Shown: positions 17,997 through 26,258 of the stretch, in pieces | How the letters are laid out: every line of letters starts with the position of its first letter | Numbering within the stretch: position 1 is the first letter of the stretch | Source: an uncultured Pirellulaceae bacterium | GTDB taxonomy: Bacteria > Planctomycetota > Planctomycetia > Pirellulales > Pirellulaceae | Direction of reading: 5' to 3' | DNA length: 39,395 nt | Assembly (NCBI GenBank): GCA_937928555.1 | Contig: CALFWR010000069.1 | Span: 1-39,395, forward strand | The notes under the pieces: generated by a model | The model's input: only the letters and a program-made list of their open reading frames with translations | The model's database searches: none | Told to the model about the DNA's origin: nothing | Program-made: the position numbers and the translations under genes

Positions 17997-18902
17997 CTAA
18001 TCGATCGAAAAATAATCCGGGGACTGATAAGCACCCGTTTGCTGTTTGACGATTTGCATCAACACATCGTTGGCCAGGCTGCTGGCCCCAAACCGGAACC
18101 ACTGCGGCGACAGCCATTCCTCGCCCAAAGTTTCCTTGACCATAATCAGGTAATGCAATGCCAGTTTGGCTTTGGAGATGCCGCCGGCAGGTTTCATCCC
18201 TACCATTTCGCCGGTGGCAAAATAGTGATCACCGATCGCTTCGAGCATCACCAAAGTCACCGGCATGGTCGCTGCGGGTTTGATCTTTCCAGTGGAGGTC
18301 TTGATAAAGTCCCCACCGGCCGCGATCGCGATATCGCTGGCTTTGCGAACGTTGTCCAAGGTTCCCAGTTCGCCCGTTTCAAGGATCACCTTCAGCCTCG
18401 CCATGCCGCAGGCTTCCTTCACGGCGGCGATTTCGTCGAACACGTACTGATGATCACCCGCGTGAAATTTGCCTCGCGAAATCACCATGTCGATCTCGTC
18501 GGCACCCTGTTCGACCGCCATCTTCACATCCGAAAGCTTGATCTCCAGCGACGAATTCCCGCTGGGAAAGGCCGTCGCAACGGACGCCACTTTGATGCCG
18601 CTGCCTTTGAGCTGATCGTGGGCCAGAGACACGTAATTCGGATAGACACAAACCGCCGCAACGGTCGGCAACCCGTCCACTGAATCGTGCAAATGCCGAG
18701 CCTTATAGCAAAGCTGTTTGACTTTGCCCTCGGTGTCGCTGCCTTCGAGGGTGGTCAAATCGATCATGCTCAGAGCCATTTTCAGGCCCTGCATTTTGGC
18801 GTCTTTTTTGATGCTACGCGTGGAAAAGCGACTCGCTCGCTCGACGACTCCCACCTGGTCAATCGACGGCGACACAGTACTGAATTTCTGTTTCGTTTTC
18901 AT
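17997..18902 (-). CDS. deoC: Deoxyribose-phosphate aldolase
   Basis: 301 residues from ATG 18902; the frame extends to 19202, but that would run into the divergent epimerase gene. It is a class I aldolase of the DeoC family: MIDLTTLEGSDTEGK, VAAVCVYPNYV, VASVATAFPSG, EIDMVISRGKF, KVILETGEL, the Schiff-base lysine in FIKTSTGK, and GMKPAGGI. It cleaves 2-deoxyribose-5-phosphate to glyceraldehyde-3-phosphate and acetaldehyde. The extended N-terminus of about 40 residues before the core matches the longer DeoC type. It is the first gene of a minus-strand unit with two aldehyde dehydrogenase-family genes, which makes a complete route from deoxynucleosides to acetate plausible. The C-terminal PDYFSID resembles the usual family ending. 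Confidence 0.95.
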   Translation of the reverse strand: MKTKQKFSTVSPSIDQVGVVERASRFSTRSIKKDAKMQGLKMALSMIDLTTLEGSDTEGKVKQLCYKARHLHDSVDGLPTVAAVCVYPNYVSLAHDQLKGSGIKVASVATAFPSGNSSLEIKLSDVKMAVEQGADEIDMVISRGKFHAGDHQYVFDEIAAVKEACGMARLKVILETGELGTLDNVRKASDIAIAAGGDFIKTSTGKIKPAATMPVTLVMLEAIGDHYFATGEMVGMKPAGGISKAKLALHYLIMVKETLGEEWLSPQWFRFGASSLANDVLMQIVKQQTGAYQSPDYFSID

Positions 18903-18998
18903 CGACACATTGTCGCACAAGCACTGCCTGTTGACGAGCCTTTGTTTTGATAGACTGTTACTCGCACCCCTGTTTCTGATCCTGATTTTGAGCTTCCT

Positions 18999-20030
18999 GT
19001 GAAGGCACTTGTTACTGGCGCCAATGGCTTTCTCGGCACATGGCTGGTCCGCGAATTGCTGGCCAAAGGTCATGAAGTCACCGCGTTGACCCGCCGGCAA
19101 GGCCAGGCCGCGGTCGATGGCAGCGTCAGACAGGTCTTTGGCGACATTCGCAACGCCGAAGCCGTCGATCAGGCATGCCGAGATCAGGAAGCCGTCTTTC
19201 ACGTCGCAGCGATATCAGGAATCTGGGGGCCGTGGAAACTCTACCACTCGACCAACACAATCGGCACCCGCAACGTTGTCGATGCTTGCCTCAAGCACAA
19301 AGTCCCAAAGCTGATCTATACCAGCAGTCCCAGCGTGACCTTCAATGGTCAACATCAAATCAACCAGAACGAATCGGCGCCCTACGCCACCAAGTGGCTC
19401 GCCCACTACCCGCACTCCAAAGCCCTTGCCGAACAGCGCGTGCTCGACGCCAACGATGATCATGGCTTGATGACCTGTGCCCTTCGTCCCCATCTCATCT
19501 GGGGACCGGGCGACAGACACCTGATTCCGCGTGTCATCACCAGAGCCCGAAAAGGCCAGCTCAGACGAGTCGGTGACGGGACCAATCAAGTCGACGCGAC
19601 CTACGTCGAAAACGCGGCTCTTGCCCATGTGCTGGCCGCCGAAGCGATGAGGCCAGGCTCGCCGGTTTGCGGCAGCGCTTACTTCATCTCTCAAGGCGAT
19701 CCGGTCAACTGCTGGGGCTGGATCAATGAAATTCTCGAACTCGCGAACGCCCCCAAAGTCACCCGGTCCCTCTCGTACTACTGGGCTCATCGCCTAGGGC
19801 ATGCACTGGAAGCGTGGCACGTGACGTTCAATAACGAATCAGAGCCACGCATGACCCGGTTCCTAGCGGCGCAACTCGCGAAAAGCCACTACTTCGACAT
19901 CAGTCGTGCCCGCAATGACTTTGGCTACTATCCCCGTGTATCGATGTCCGAGGGCATGCAAAAGCTCGCCGCCTCGCTCGGCAGCGGGGCAGGGGAGATG
20001 ACGCCGGACACAGCGACGGGCAAATTTTGA
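18999..20030 (+). CDS. NAD-dependent epimerase/dehydratase (extended SDR, 3-beta-HSD-like)
   Basis: 343 residues from GTG 18999. The Rossmann motif TGANGFLG (residues 6-13) is at the very N-terminus, followed by VFGDIRN, VFHVAAISGIWG, the serine-containing YTSSPSV strand and the catalytic YPHSK (Tyr-x3-Lys). The substrate-binding half contains LRPHLIWGPGDRHLIPR and NQVDATYVENAALAHVLA, typical of the 3-beta-hydroxysteroid dehydrogenase/isomerase-like branch often associated with sterol or hopanoid-like lipid modification. It is divergent from deoC with 96 bases between starts. The actual substrate is unknown. Confidence 0.9.
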   Translation: MKALVTGANGFLGTWLVRELLAKGHEVTALTRRQGQAAVDGSVRQVFGDIRNAEAVDQACRDQEAVFHVAAISGIWGPWKLYHSTNTIGTRNVVDACLKHKVPKLIYTSSPSVTFNGQHQINQNESAPYATKWLAHYPHSKALAEQRVLDANDDHGLMTCALRPHLIWGPGDRHLIPRVITRARKGQLRRVGDGTNQVDATYVENAALAHVLAAEAMRPGSPVCGSAYFISQGDPVNCWGWINEILELANAPKVTRSLSYYWAHRLGHALEAWHVTFNNESEPRMTRFLAAQLAKSHYFDISRARNDFGYYPRVSMSEGMQKLAASLGSGAGEMTPDTATGKF

Positions 20031-20067
20031 GCCCCACCAACGACATCAACAGGGCTGCGAGACTTAC

Positions 20068-20254
20068 CCCGGATTATTCACGAGGCGTGGGCATAACTTT
20101 CAGTTCAGCCAGTGAACACAGTATTAGTCCGAAAAAGGTTCTATTCTGGAACTCATCAGCGAGGTGAACCGAATTCCAGAGGGCGGTACCGCTTTGACGT
20201 TCGTTTCAGCGTGACTCGCTGCGAATCAACGCCCGTCGTCGTGAATAATTCCGG
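20068..20254 (-). repeat. Miniature inverted-repeat element, subfamily B, copy 5
   Basis: R end first (cccggattattcacgaggcgtgggc), L end last (cgcccgtcgtcgtgaataattccgg). The interior is unrelated to subfamily A but matches the copy at 24566 (actttcagtt(c/t)agcca(a/g)tgaaca near the R end; agcgtgactcgctgcgaatcaacg versus tgtggttcaacgcgaatcaacg near the L end). Flanks share only TTA, so a target duplication is not clear. It fills most of the gap from 20031 to 20274. Confidence 0.88.
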
Positions 20255-20274
20255 TTAAGAAATTCCGGGCACAA

Positions 20275-20312
20275 CAAAAAAGGGCCGACAACCAATAAAT
20301 GACTGCCGACCC
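20275..20312 (-). terminator. Rho-independent terminator of the RTX protein gene
   Basis: Read on the minus strand, GGGTCGGCA pairs with TGTCGGCCC (nine pairs including two G-T) around a 13-base loop, followed by seven T. It lies 25 bases after the stop codon at 20338. Confidence 0.85.
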
Positions 20313-20337
20313 AGAAGCGTTTTTTTGTTACCAGCGA

Positions 20338-22206
20338 TTAGCTGACGTTGAAGCCTTCAGTCAAACCATAGAACTCAACCGCGCCCTGCCCGCTGAGAAC
20401 AGCCACGGCAGAAAAAGTAGAATTGTTACTCACATCGACATCGAAAAGCGTGGTTCCGACGGTGCTGTACAGTTCACCGTCCAACGATGCGAGTCCAAAC
20501 GCCAACCCGTCTGTCGCGCCCACGGTTTCGACCGAGCCAATTTGGCCGTCATCGTTGAGCGTCATGGCAACCAACTCGCCTTCGTTTGACGTCAGGAACA
20601 ACTGGCCATCGTGAAACGCAAGGTCACCGGCGGACCTTGCACCAGCGCTACCGATCGAAGTCGTTTGTCCGGTAGTCACGTCCACTTCATAGACTTGATC
20701 GCCGGCAAAACCGGCCGCCAAAAGCCTGCCGTCTTCTGTGAATGTCAAAGCATTCATGTCGCCACGTCCCAGATCACCAACCAGGAATGCTTCACCAGTA
20801 TTGGCGTCAACCCGGTACAGGGACCTGAAACTGATTCCATAAAGCTCACCTTCTGCCGACACCGCCAAGTCGGTCAGCAACACACCGTGTTGGCCAACGA
20901 CCTGGAATTCGCCAGTGCTTGTGTCGTACCACGAAAGGGACTGGTTCGAGTCGGTAAACCAGAGCCGTGAACTTGAGGTGTCCGTCGCCAGCGGGGAATC
21001 GTCATAATCGACGATATCCTGGACAAGGCGGGCAACCTCGTCAGCTTTGGCATCAAAATCTTCTATCGCCTGTTCAAACTGTTCCTGCAACCGCTCAGAA
21101 AGCACACTTTCAGAATTGTCGAAAACACCAACCAAGTCCTGATCCGGATCGTAGCCAAGATCATGGTCTTCGACGTTGGCGTACGTATCGTCTCCATGGC
21201 CACCGCAGAGCATGTCGACGCCCAAACCACCAGAGATAAAGTCGTTTCCGAAATAGCCGATCAAAACGTCATCACCGTCACCGCCGTACAACCGGTCGTC
21301 CCCGTGGTCTCCATGGAGGATGTCGTTGCCGCGCCAGCCAAAGAGAACGTCGTTGTCATCGCCACCCCACAACTCGTCGTTGCCATTGCCGCCGTTGATT
21401 CGGTCATCACCACGCCAGCCATAGAGTTCATCGTCGCCGTCGCCGCCGAACAGCCGATCGTTGCCCAAGTGGCCTTTGACCACATCGTCGCCTGCGCCGC
21501 CAGAAAGGAAGTCATCACCGTGATAGCCTGAAACGTAGTCGTCACCTGCACCGGCAAACAGTCGATCGTTGCCCCTCCAGCCGTACAACGCGTCGTCGCC
21601 GTTGCCGCCAGACAAAAAGTCATCGCCTTCGTGGCCTCTCAGGTCGTCATCGCCATCACCGGCAAACAGTCGATCGTTGCCCAGATAGCCCGAGAGATAG
21701 TCGTCGCCATCTCCACCAACGAGTACATCATCGCCAAACCAGCCCAACAGTCGGTCGTTTCCTGCCTGACCAACAAGTCGGTCGTTGCCACGATCGCCAT
21801 GCAAGCTGTCGTCGCCGGCAAAACCGCGGATATTGTCGTCGCCGTTGCCTCCTCTGAGGACGTCGTCGCCGCTACCGCCAAGCAACCAGTCGTTGCCTTC
21901 ATTGCCGTATGCGGTTGACTCCAGCGATGTTTTGTTGACAAAGATATCGTCGCCGTCTTTGCCAGAGAAATACAGTCTGTCAACATCCGCAGCGTCGAAT
22001 TGATGAACCGTGTAGCTGCCTCGGTTGCTGGAGACTCCAACAACAATCGAATCGCCTCGCTCGACGAATCGAACTGTATCTGCGGCCTGGGTGCCGTGAA
22101 CGGCAAGAACCCCATCGGTAAGGTCAACAAAAAAATTGGCGCTTAGCACCTGGCGTGCTTCCAGAACAGCGTAGTCCTGATTTGATTTTCGTACTCTTTT
22201 TCGCAT
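20338..22206 (-). CDS. Secreted RTX (hemolysin-type Ca2+-binding repeat) protein with LEPR-type N-terminus and propeller-like C-terminus
   Basis: 622 residues. The N-terminus (RKRVRKSN...[12 protein letters not shown], Leu at about residue 15) is a variant of the planctomycete LEPRxLLSA motif found on large surface or secreted proteins, here with Glu-Ala-Arg. About residues 60-345 consist of roughly 28 nonapeptides of the GGxGxDxLx type ([27 protein letters not shown]), which fold into a calcium-binding parallel beta-roll. The C-terminal part from about residue 395 contains four or five WD/NHL-like blades ([47 protein letters not shown]). Possible roles are adhesion or matrix; no enzymatic motif is seen. 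The repeat coding makes the plus strand look like long open frames, which are shadows. It has its own terminator. Confidence 0.9.
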   Translation of the reverse strand: MRKRVRKSNQDYAVLEARQVLSANFFVDLTDGVLAVHGTQAADTVRFVERGDSIVVGVSSNRGSYTVHQFDAADVDRLYFSGKDGDDIFVNKTSLESTAYGNEGNDWLLGGSGDDVLRGGNGDDNIRGFAGDDSLHGDRGNDRLVGQAGNDRLLGWFGDDVLVGGDGDDYLSGYLGNDRLFAGDGDDDLRGHEGDDFLSGGNGDDALYGWRGNDRLFAGAGDDYVSGYHGDDFLSGGAGDDVVKGHLGNDRLFGGDGDDELYGWRGDDRINGGNGNDELWGGDDNDVLFGWRGNDILHGDHGDDRLYGGDGDDVLIGYFGNDFISGGLGVDMLCGGHGDDTYANVEDHDLGYDPDQDLVGVFDNSESVLSERLQEQFEQAIEDFDAKADEVARLVQDIVDYDDSPLATDTSSSRLWFTDSNQSLSWYDTSTGEFQVVGQHGVLLTDLAVSAEGELYGISFRSLYRVDANTGEAFLVGDLGRGDMNALTFTEDGRLLAAGFAGDQVYEVDVTTGQTTSIGSAGARSAGDLAFHDGQLFLTSNEGELVAMTLNDDGQIGSVETVGATDGLAFGLASLDGELYSTVGTTLFDVDVSNNSTFSAVAVLSGQGAVEFYGLTEGFNVS

Positions 22207-22393
22207 CGAATCAACTGGCTCAAATAGATTGAATTCGGTCCAATTACCAAGCGAAACCTATGTTAGAAACGCCCACGTGACGCGAAAAACTTTGAATTGG
22301 CCAAACTTGCGCGACGAAGTTGAAAAAATGAAACGGACAATCAAACGTTGTTGCCGGGAGTCGACAGCCGGGCACCATTGGGAGTAAATTGAT

Positions 22394-22581
22394 GCCGGAT
22401 TATTCACGAGGCGTGGGCGTCTGAATCAGTTGAGACAGTGATCCGCGACGCTGATGCGATGAAACGATCGCTGTGGTTTTCATCTACTGGATGATTTACA
22501 TTTCTTGTTGAAATTCAGCCTTTTACCTTGCTGCTGTTGGCCAGACGTAGAATCAACGCCCGTCGTCGTGAATAATCCGGG
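22394..22581 (-). repeat. Miniature inverted-repeat element, subfamily A, copy 6, with perfect target duplication
   Basis: 188 bp, R end first, flanked by TTGAT (22389-22393 and 22582-22586). The next base is also shared, so the repeat can be read as TTGATG. It sits in the region between the divergent RTX and Nudix-like genes, 34 bases before the Nudix start, so it may carry or displace that gene's promoter. From 22207 to 22388 I see nothing further. Confidence 0.95.
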
Positions 22582-22615
22582 TTGATGCAAAACGAAAACG
22601 ACACAGGAGATTTTG

Positions 22616-23230
22616 ATGTCAGCGGTGGATACAGAACAGGTCATGGTCGTGCCGACTGCGACGTTTCATGATTGCGGGTACTTCCAGGGCTTTTCAGATC
22701 AAATCGACAAATACCTTGGCACGCTACTTTCTGCTCAACACACCAGTTATCGACCACGGGGCGAAATGGAAGAAGACCCTTCCTTCAAACAACTGATCCC
22801 CTACTGCGTTTTCCGCCATGTCGCTCCCGACGGAACCGTTTCGGTTTTTCAGTACACTCGCGGCAAAGGGATGGGCGAAAGCCGTCTGCACAGCAAACGC
22901 AGTATCGGAATCGGCGGACACATTTCAACGCTCGACGCCAACGAATCATCGCCCTACGAAAAAGGCATGCAGCGGGAACTCGACGAAGAAGTCACCATTG
23001 GCACAAAGTACTCACAATCATGCGTCGGCCTGATCAATGATGACCAAACCGAAGTCGGCAAAGTCCACCTCGGTGTGGTGCACATCTTTGACGTCGAAAC
23101 ACCCGCCGTCTCACCCAACGAAGACGACATCATCGAAAGCGGCTTTGTTCCGGTGTCCGAAATGAAAAAAGACCTCGGCAGCTTTGAATCGTGGTCCGCC
23201 ATTTGCCTCCAGTCAGGCCTGTTCGACTAA
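22616..23230 (+). CDS. Nudix-like hydrolase with a modified Nudix box
   Basis: 204 residues from ATG 22616, which has AGGAGA 5 bases upstream; a TTG at 22613 is less likely. The central region GIGGHIS ... [12 protein letters not shown] is a Nudix box in which the REUxEE core (RELDEE) is intact. The conserved Gly after EE is Thr, and the spacing between the GG and the RE is longer than the usual 23-residue box. Surrounding strands ([21 protein letters not shown] before, [23 protein letters not shown] after) fit a Nudix fold. Such enzymes cleave nucleoside diphosphates linked to another group; the substrate is unknown. It converges with the primase/HAD gene. Confidence 0.8.
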   Translation: MSAVDTEQVMVVPTATFHDCGYFQGFSDQIDKYLGTLLSAQHTSYRPRGEMEEDPSFKQLIPYCVFRHVAPDGTVSVFQYTRGKGMGESRLHSKRSIGIGGHISTLDANESSPYEKGMQRELDEEVTIGTKYSQSCVGLINDDQTEVGKVHLGVVHIFDVETPAVSPNEDDIIESGFVPVSEMKKDLGSFESWSAICLQSGLFD

Positions 23231-23396
23231 ACGCCACGTCTGCAGTCACTCGACATCGACCGCCCGATGCAGCCCGGATTATCGCCAACCTGAAAGTAAG
23301 CGACCTCCTCCCACGCTCGATCAATGTTTGGCTGATCCTGTTGCAAACGCTGCCCGGAAGCACGGGCCGCCGGGGCGGGCCGAAAAACATTTCAGT

Positions 23397-23433
23397 CCGG
23401 ATTAGTCACGGGCTGTGAGCGCGAATAATCGGG
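23397..23433. repeat. Probable end-to-end relic of the miniature element
   Basis: The sequence tccggattagtcacgggc...gcgaataatcggg reads as an R end joined almost directly to a complementary end, with a few substitutions and no interior. It ends 3 bases before the stop codon of the primase/HAD gene (23436-23438), repeating the association of this family with gene ends. Confidence 0.5.
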
Positions 23434-23435
23434 AA

Positions 23436-24536
23436 TCACTTGCGAAACGCTTTGATATCAACAATCGTCTGCGCCCAGTTCCCCGAAAAATTCACCGCCC
23501 GGTCGTCGACATAAACGTGAGCCGGTGGCTTGTGCTCGCAAACCTCGTCGACTTCGATCTGGTGCTTTGCCAGCCAATTGCAGATCGCCACGCGACCTGC
23601 TTCGGTGCTGCAACGAGCCGAATAGACGACCACACGAAAGTCTGCCCTTAACTTCCTGATCGACTCGTCAACCTTGTGAATCGGAGGATCCGAAATCGTC
23701 GCGGGGCCTTGCCAGCCCGATTGGTAAGAATGAATCACGCCATCAAAGTCCAAACAAACGGTCAGCTTTTTTGTTCGCACTCCGTGGTGGGCAAGCAAGT
23801 CCTGATTCGCCGCCTGGATCGAAAGCATCCGGTCGATCGCATCGTGGCCTTCGAGCCACCGTTGGTCGGCGTAGGGTTCATCGCTGTAGACACGCGTGTA
23901 ATGCTGCCGCGAATGATGCCGGCCCGGGAGACGCAACCAACTGCCGTAATGACTCTTGCCCCTTGAACCGGGAAACAAATCCGGGGCTTGCTCCAGACCC
24001 AACATTTCAGCATCGGACACTATACCGGTCACAAACGCCAACACGGATTTTGTTTCCATCGCTGACTCGAAAAAGACCAGCAGGTGGTAACCGCCATCGC
24101 CATTGGAGTCCAGCAACAATGGATCGAATCCCATCTCTTGGAGTTTGCCAAACCACGTCGTCGCGGCAAGGTAATTGGCTTCCCTCGAACCGGTGTATTC
24201 GTCGGGGCTATGGTAGTCGATGTCGATGCCGAACCAACGACTCGTGCCGTTGCGGTCTTGAGAATGCATCCCCAAAACGCCGGACCCCTCTTTGGCCTTG
24301 AAGTGCTTCACCAACGAAGACTCCTGCAAGTAGATCTTGCCGCGCTCGCGGGCAAACGGAGCCGTGATGGCTTTATTTTTTTGCGCTCCGGTGGTCGAAG
24401 TACCGCGATACTTTTCAGCCAGATACCTTCCCCAAACGTCGCGGCGATTGACCCACCGTTGCATTGCCCACGATCCCAACTCGTCCGCTCTTTCGTTCCA
24501 CTGGCTGGCAATTTGGTCAAAATAAGAATTTGGCAT
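23436..24536 (-). CDS. Primase-polymerase (archaeo-eukaryotic primase-like) domain fused to a HAD-type phosphatase
   Basis: 366 residues. The N-terminal part (about 60-240) resembles archaeo-eukaryotic primase (AEP) domains of the kind found in TOTE conflict systems: metal-binding GIDIDYH (Asp105, Asp107), SNGDGGYH with His151 before a LLVFFE strand, and PDLFPGSRG followed by GSWLRLPGRHH. The C-terminal part (about 258-352) is a small HAD-superfamily phosphatase: CLDFDGVIHSY (nucleophile Asp263, Asp265), VVVYSARC (Ser306), EHKPPAHVYVDDRA (Lys336, Asp344/345). Both catalytic sets look intact. The combination of nucleotidyl transfer and phosphate removal suggests processing of nucleic-acid ends, comparable in logic to LigD polymerase plus phosphoesterase, but that is inference. 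There is no ligase, Ku or helicase gene beside it. Start ATG 24536 has AAGG upstream. Confidence 0.75.
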   Translation of the reverse strand: MPNSYFDQIASQWNERADELGSWAMQRWVNRRDVWGRYLAEKYRGTSTTGAQKNKAITAPFARERGKIYLQESSLVKHFKAKEGSGVLGMHSQDRNGTSRWFGIDIDYHSPDEYTGSREANYLAATTWFGKLQEMGFDPLLLDSNGDGGYHLLVFFESAMETKSVLAFVTGIVSDAEMLGLEQAPDLFPGSRGKSHYGSWLRLPGRHHSRQHYTRVYSDEPYADQRWLEGHDAIDRMLSIQAANQDLLAHHGVRTKKLTVCLDFDGVIHSYQSGWQGPATISDPPIHKVDESIRKLRADFRVVVYSARCSTEAGRVAICNWLAKHQIEVDEVCEHKPPAHVYVDDRAVNFSGNWAQTIVDIKAFRK

Positions 24537-24565
24537 CGACCTTACCGTTGAAAATCGTTCTTCAG

Positions 24566-24753
24566 CCCGGATGATTCACGAGGTGTGGGCGTAACTTTCA
24601 GTTTAGCCAATGAACATCGCACCGGTTGGAAAAGAGTCTCTGGCCTGGACTTCGTCAACGAGATGAACCGAAACCGGGGCGACAATCCAGCTTTGACCTT
24701 CGTGTCCGTGTGGTTCAACGCGAATCAACGCCCGTCGTCGTGAATAATCCGGG
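24566..24753 (-). repeat. Miniature inverted-repeat element, subfamily B, copy 7, with perfect target duplication
   Basis: 188 bp, R end first (cccggatgattcacgaggtgtgggcg), L end last, flanked by TTCAG (24561-24565 and 24754-24758). The interior belongs to subfamily B. It sits 30 bases upstream of the primase/HAD start, so it may affect that gene's promoter. In the rest of this gap (24759-25059) I see only a short 12-base tandem duplication (aaacggacgccc, near 24803-24826). Confidence 0.95.
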
Positions 24754-25059
24754 TTCAGGGAAATGGGTGGCTCAACGCGGGCCAGCTTGCCCAAACCTCG
24801 GCAAACGGACGCCCAAACGGACGCCCAAACCCTACCGACGAGCGGACAGGCCTCGCTCTCGATTTTGGGAAATCTCGCTTGGAGTTTTCAGCTATCGGGG
24901 AAAATCCGGGGTCTACGAAGATAACTTGCAAAAAAACAGGGGAATTCACCCGCTGGAAAGGCCAGATTATGGCGTTTGATGCAGACATGACTATCCTATT
25001 AAGTTAAGCATCACACCGTTTGAGCTGCTGACCCCTTTGACTTCAAGTTACTTTGTACC

Positions 25060-25938
25060 ATGAGCCACCAAACGACTCTTGAAAAACCCCTGAATGCTAA
25101 TTCGCCGAGGTCTTTCGAGCCCGAGATTCTTGCTCGCGACGAAAATGTGCTGGTATATCGCAGTTCACGCGATGTGGATTTTTTGGAGCCGGAAACAGGC
25201 ACCATCTATGTGATGCTGCCGGCCTACAACGAGTCCGAAGGCCTGCCGTCGCTGCTGGAAAAGATCCAGTTGGTCTTCAAAGACAACGCTCGACCTTACC
25301 ACGTGATCGTGGTCGATGACGCGAGCACCGACAACACCGCGGACATCGCCAACAGGGCTTCTTTGGACATGCCGCTGACACTGTGCCAACACAAAGTCAA
25401 CCAGAACCTTCCCGGAGCCCTGCGCACCGGTTTGGCCGCCGCTGTCGAAATGGGAAAACCCGGCGACATCATCGTCACGATGGATGGAGACGATACCCAC
25501 CCGCCAGGGATCATCAATCTCATGCTGCAAAAGGTCGCCGAAGGCTACGACGTGGTCACGGCCTCGCGATACCAAACCGGCTCACGCATCGTTGGCGTCC
25601 CCGTATTGAGAGTGCTCTGTACTTACGGTGCCAAGCTCCTGTTTCGAGTACTGATGCCGATCCCCGGCGTCCGCGACTACACATGCGGTTATCGCGCCTA
25701 TCGATTCAACGTGCTCAAAGAAACGATGGACTTTTACGGCGACCAATTCGTCAGCGAGAAAGGCTTTTCCTGCATGGCCGATGTGCTGTTGAAGATGCGT
25801 CGGTTCAAGTTCGTCTTTGGCGAAGTCCCCTTCCTGCTGCGTTACGACCAGAAGGGCGGCGTCAGCAAAATGCGTGTCGGCCGAACCATTTCGCTAACAT
25901 TAAAGTTGTTACTCAAGCGTCGCTTTGGCGGCTATTAG
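25060..25938 (+). CDS. Family 2 glycosyltransferase (polyprenol-phosphate sugar transferase-like)
   Basis: 292 residues. The GT-A fold begins near residue 48: IYVMLPAYNESEGLPSLLEKI, VIVVDDASTDNTADIA, and the DxD-containing VTMDGDDTHPPGII. The later GVRDYTCGYRAYRFNVLKE segment and QFVSEKGFSCMADVLLKM match the dolichyl/undecaprenyl-phosphate mannosyltransferase type (DPM1-like). No C-terminal membrane helices are present. It would transfer a sugar from a nucleotide sugar to a lipid carrier or glycan. The next gene in the same direction is an FAD oxidoreductase, separated by a dispersed repeat, so a shared role in glycolipid or polysaccharide synthesis is possible but unproven. No clear Shine-Dalgarno precedes ATG 25060. 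Confidence 0.9.
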   Translation: MSHQTTLEKPLNANSPRSFEPEILARDENVLVYRSSRDVDFLEPETGTIYVMLPAYNESEGLPSLLEKIQLVFKDNARPYHVIVVDDASTDNTADIANRASLDMPLTLCQHKVNQNLPGALRTGLAAAVEMGKPGDIIVTMDGDDTHPPGIINLMLQKVAEGYDVVTASRYQTGSRIVGVPVLRVLCTYGAKLLFRVLMPIPGVRDYTCGYRAYRFNVLKETMDFYGDQFVSEKGFSCMADVLLKMRRFKFVFGEVPFLLRYDQKGGVSKMRVGRTISLTLKLLLKRRFGGY

Positions 25939-25943
25939 TAGCA

Positions 25944-26118
25944 CGACTCTCCGGGTTGCGATTTTTTGACCACCCTCCCACTTGGGCCCACTCGGGAGAG
26001 TCGGCGGCTCACCGCCGGGGAGGGTTACGCGACTGACATTGCCAAAGGGAGCAATGACAGTGCCATGGATAAAATTTCAGCCGCTCCAAGTCGATTTTTG
26101 CGCCTCGGAGTGGCGTGC
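25944..26118 (+). repeat. Second dispersed repeat family (R2), copy 2
   Basis: Begins CGACTCTCCGGG six bases after the glycosyltransferase stop and ends CGGAGTGGCGTGC. It shares the GGCTCACCGCCGGGGAGGGTT-type core with copy 1 and has an additional interior of about 40 bases with a hairpin (cattgcc ... agtgcca region). It lies between the glycosyltransferase and the FAD oxidoreductase. The longer reading frame of the oxidoreductase (26115) would start inside it, which argues against that start. Confidence 0.75.
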
Positions 26119-26258
26119 TATTTAAGTGCGTGATACTTGAGTCAGGCACGAGTGCCAAAAAACAAAACGCCAACCCAACGTTCGAAGTACCGCCCTCAGG
26201 CAGAATTCTTGACAAAACGCAAAACGCAAAACGACGATTTTCTTTCGACTCCAACACC

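Noticed and set aside
18005..18020. aaataatccgggg at the end of deoC resembling an element end
   Set aside because: It encodes the family-typical DYFSID region of DeoC, and no element interior or partner end is present.
17923..18117. N-terminal extension of the aldehyde dehydrogenase
   Set aside because: It would overlap deoC by 120 bases and has no dehydrogenase-like sequence; ATG 17922 begins the normal family N-terminus.
19215..19790. 191-codon minus-strand frame inside the epimerase gene
   Set aside because: Shadow of the plus-strand epimerase, which has all SDR motifs.
21160..21900. Dense short nucleotide repeats that could suggest a CRISPR-like or satellite array
   Set aside because: The period is that of nonapeptide codons (27 bases) and the minus strand encodes clean RTX GGxGxDxLx repeats.
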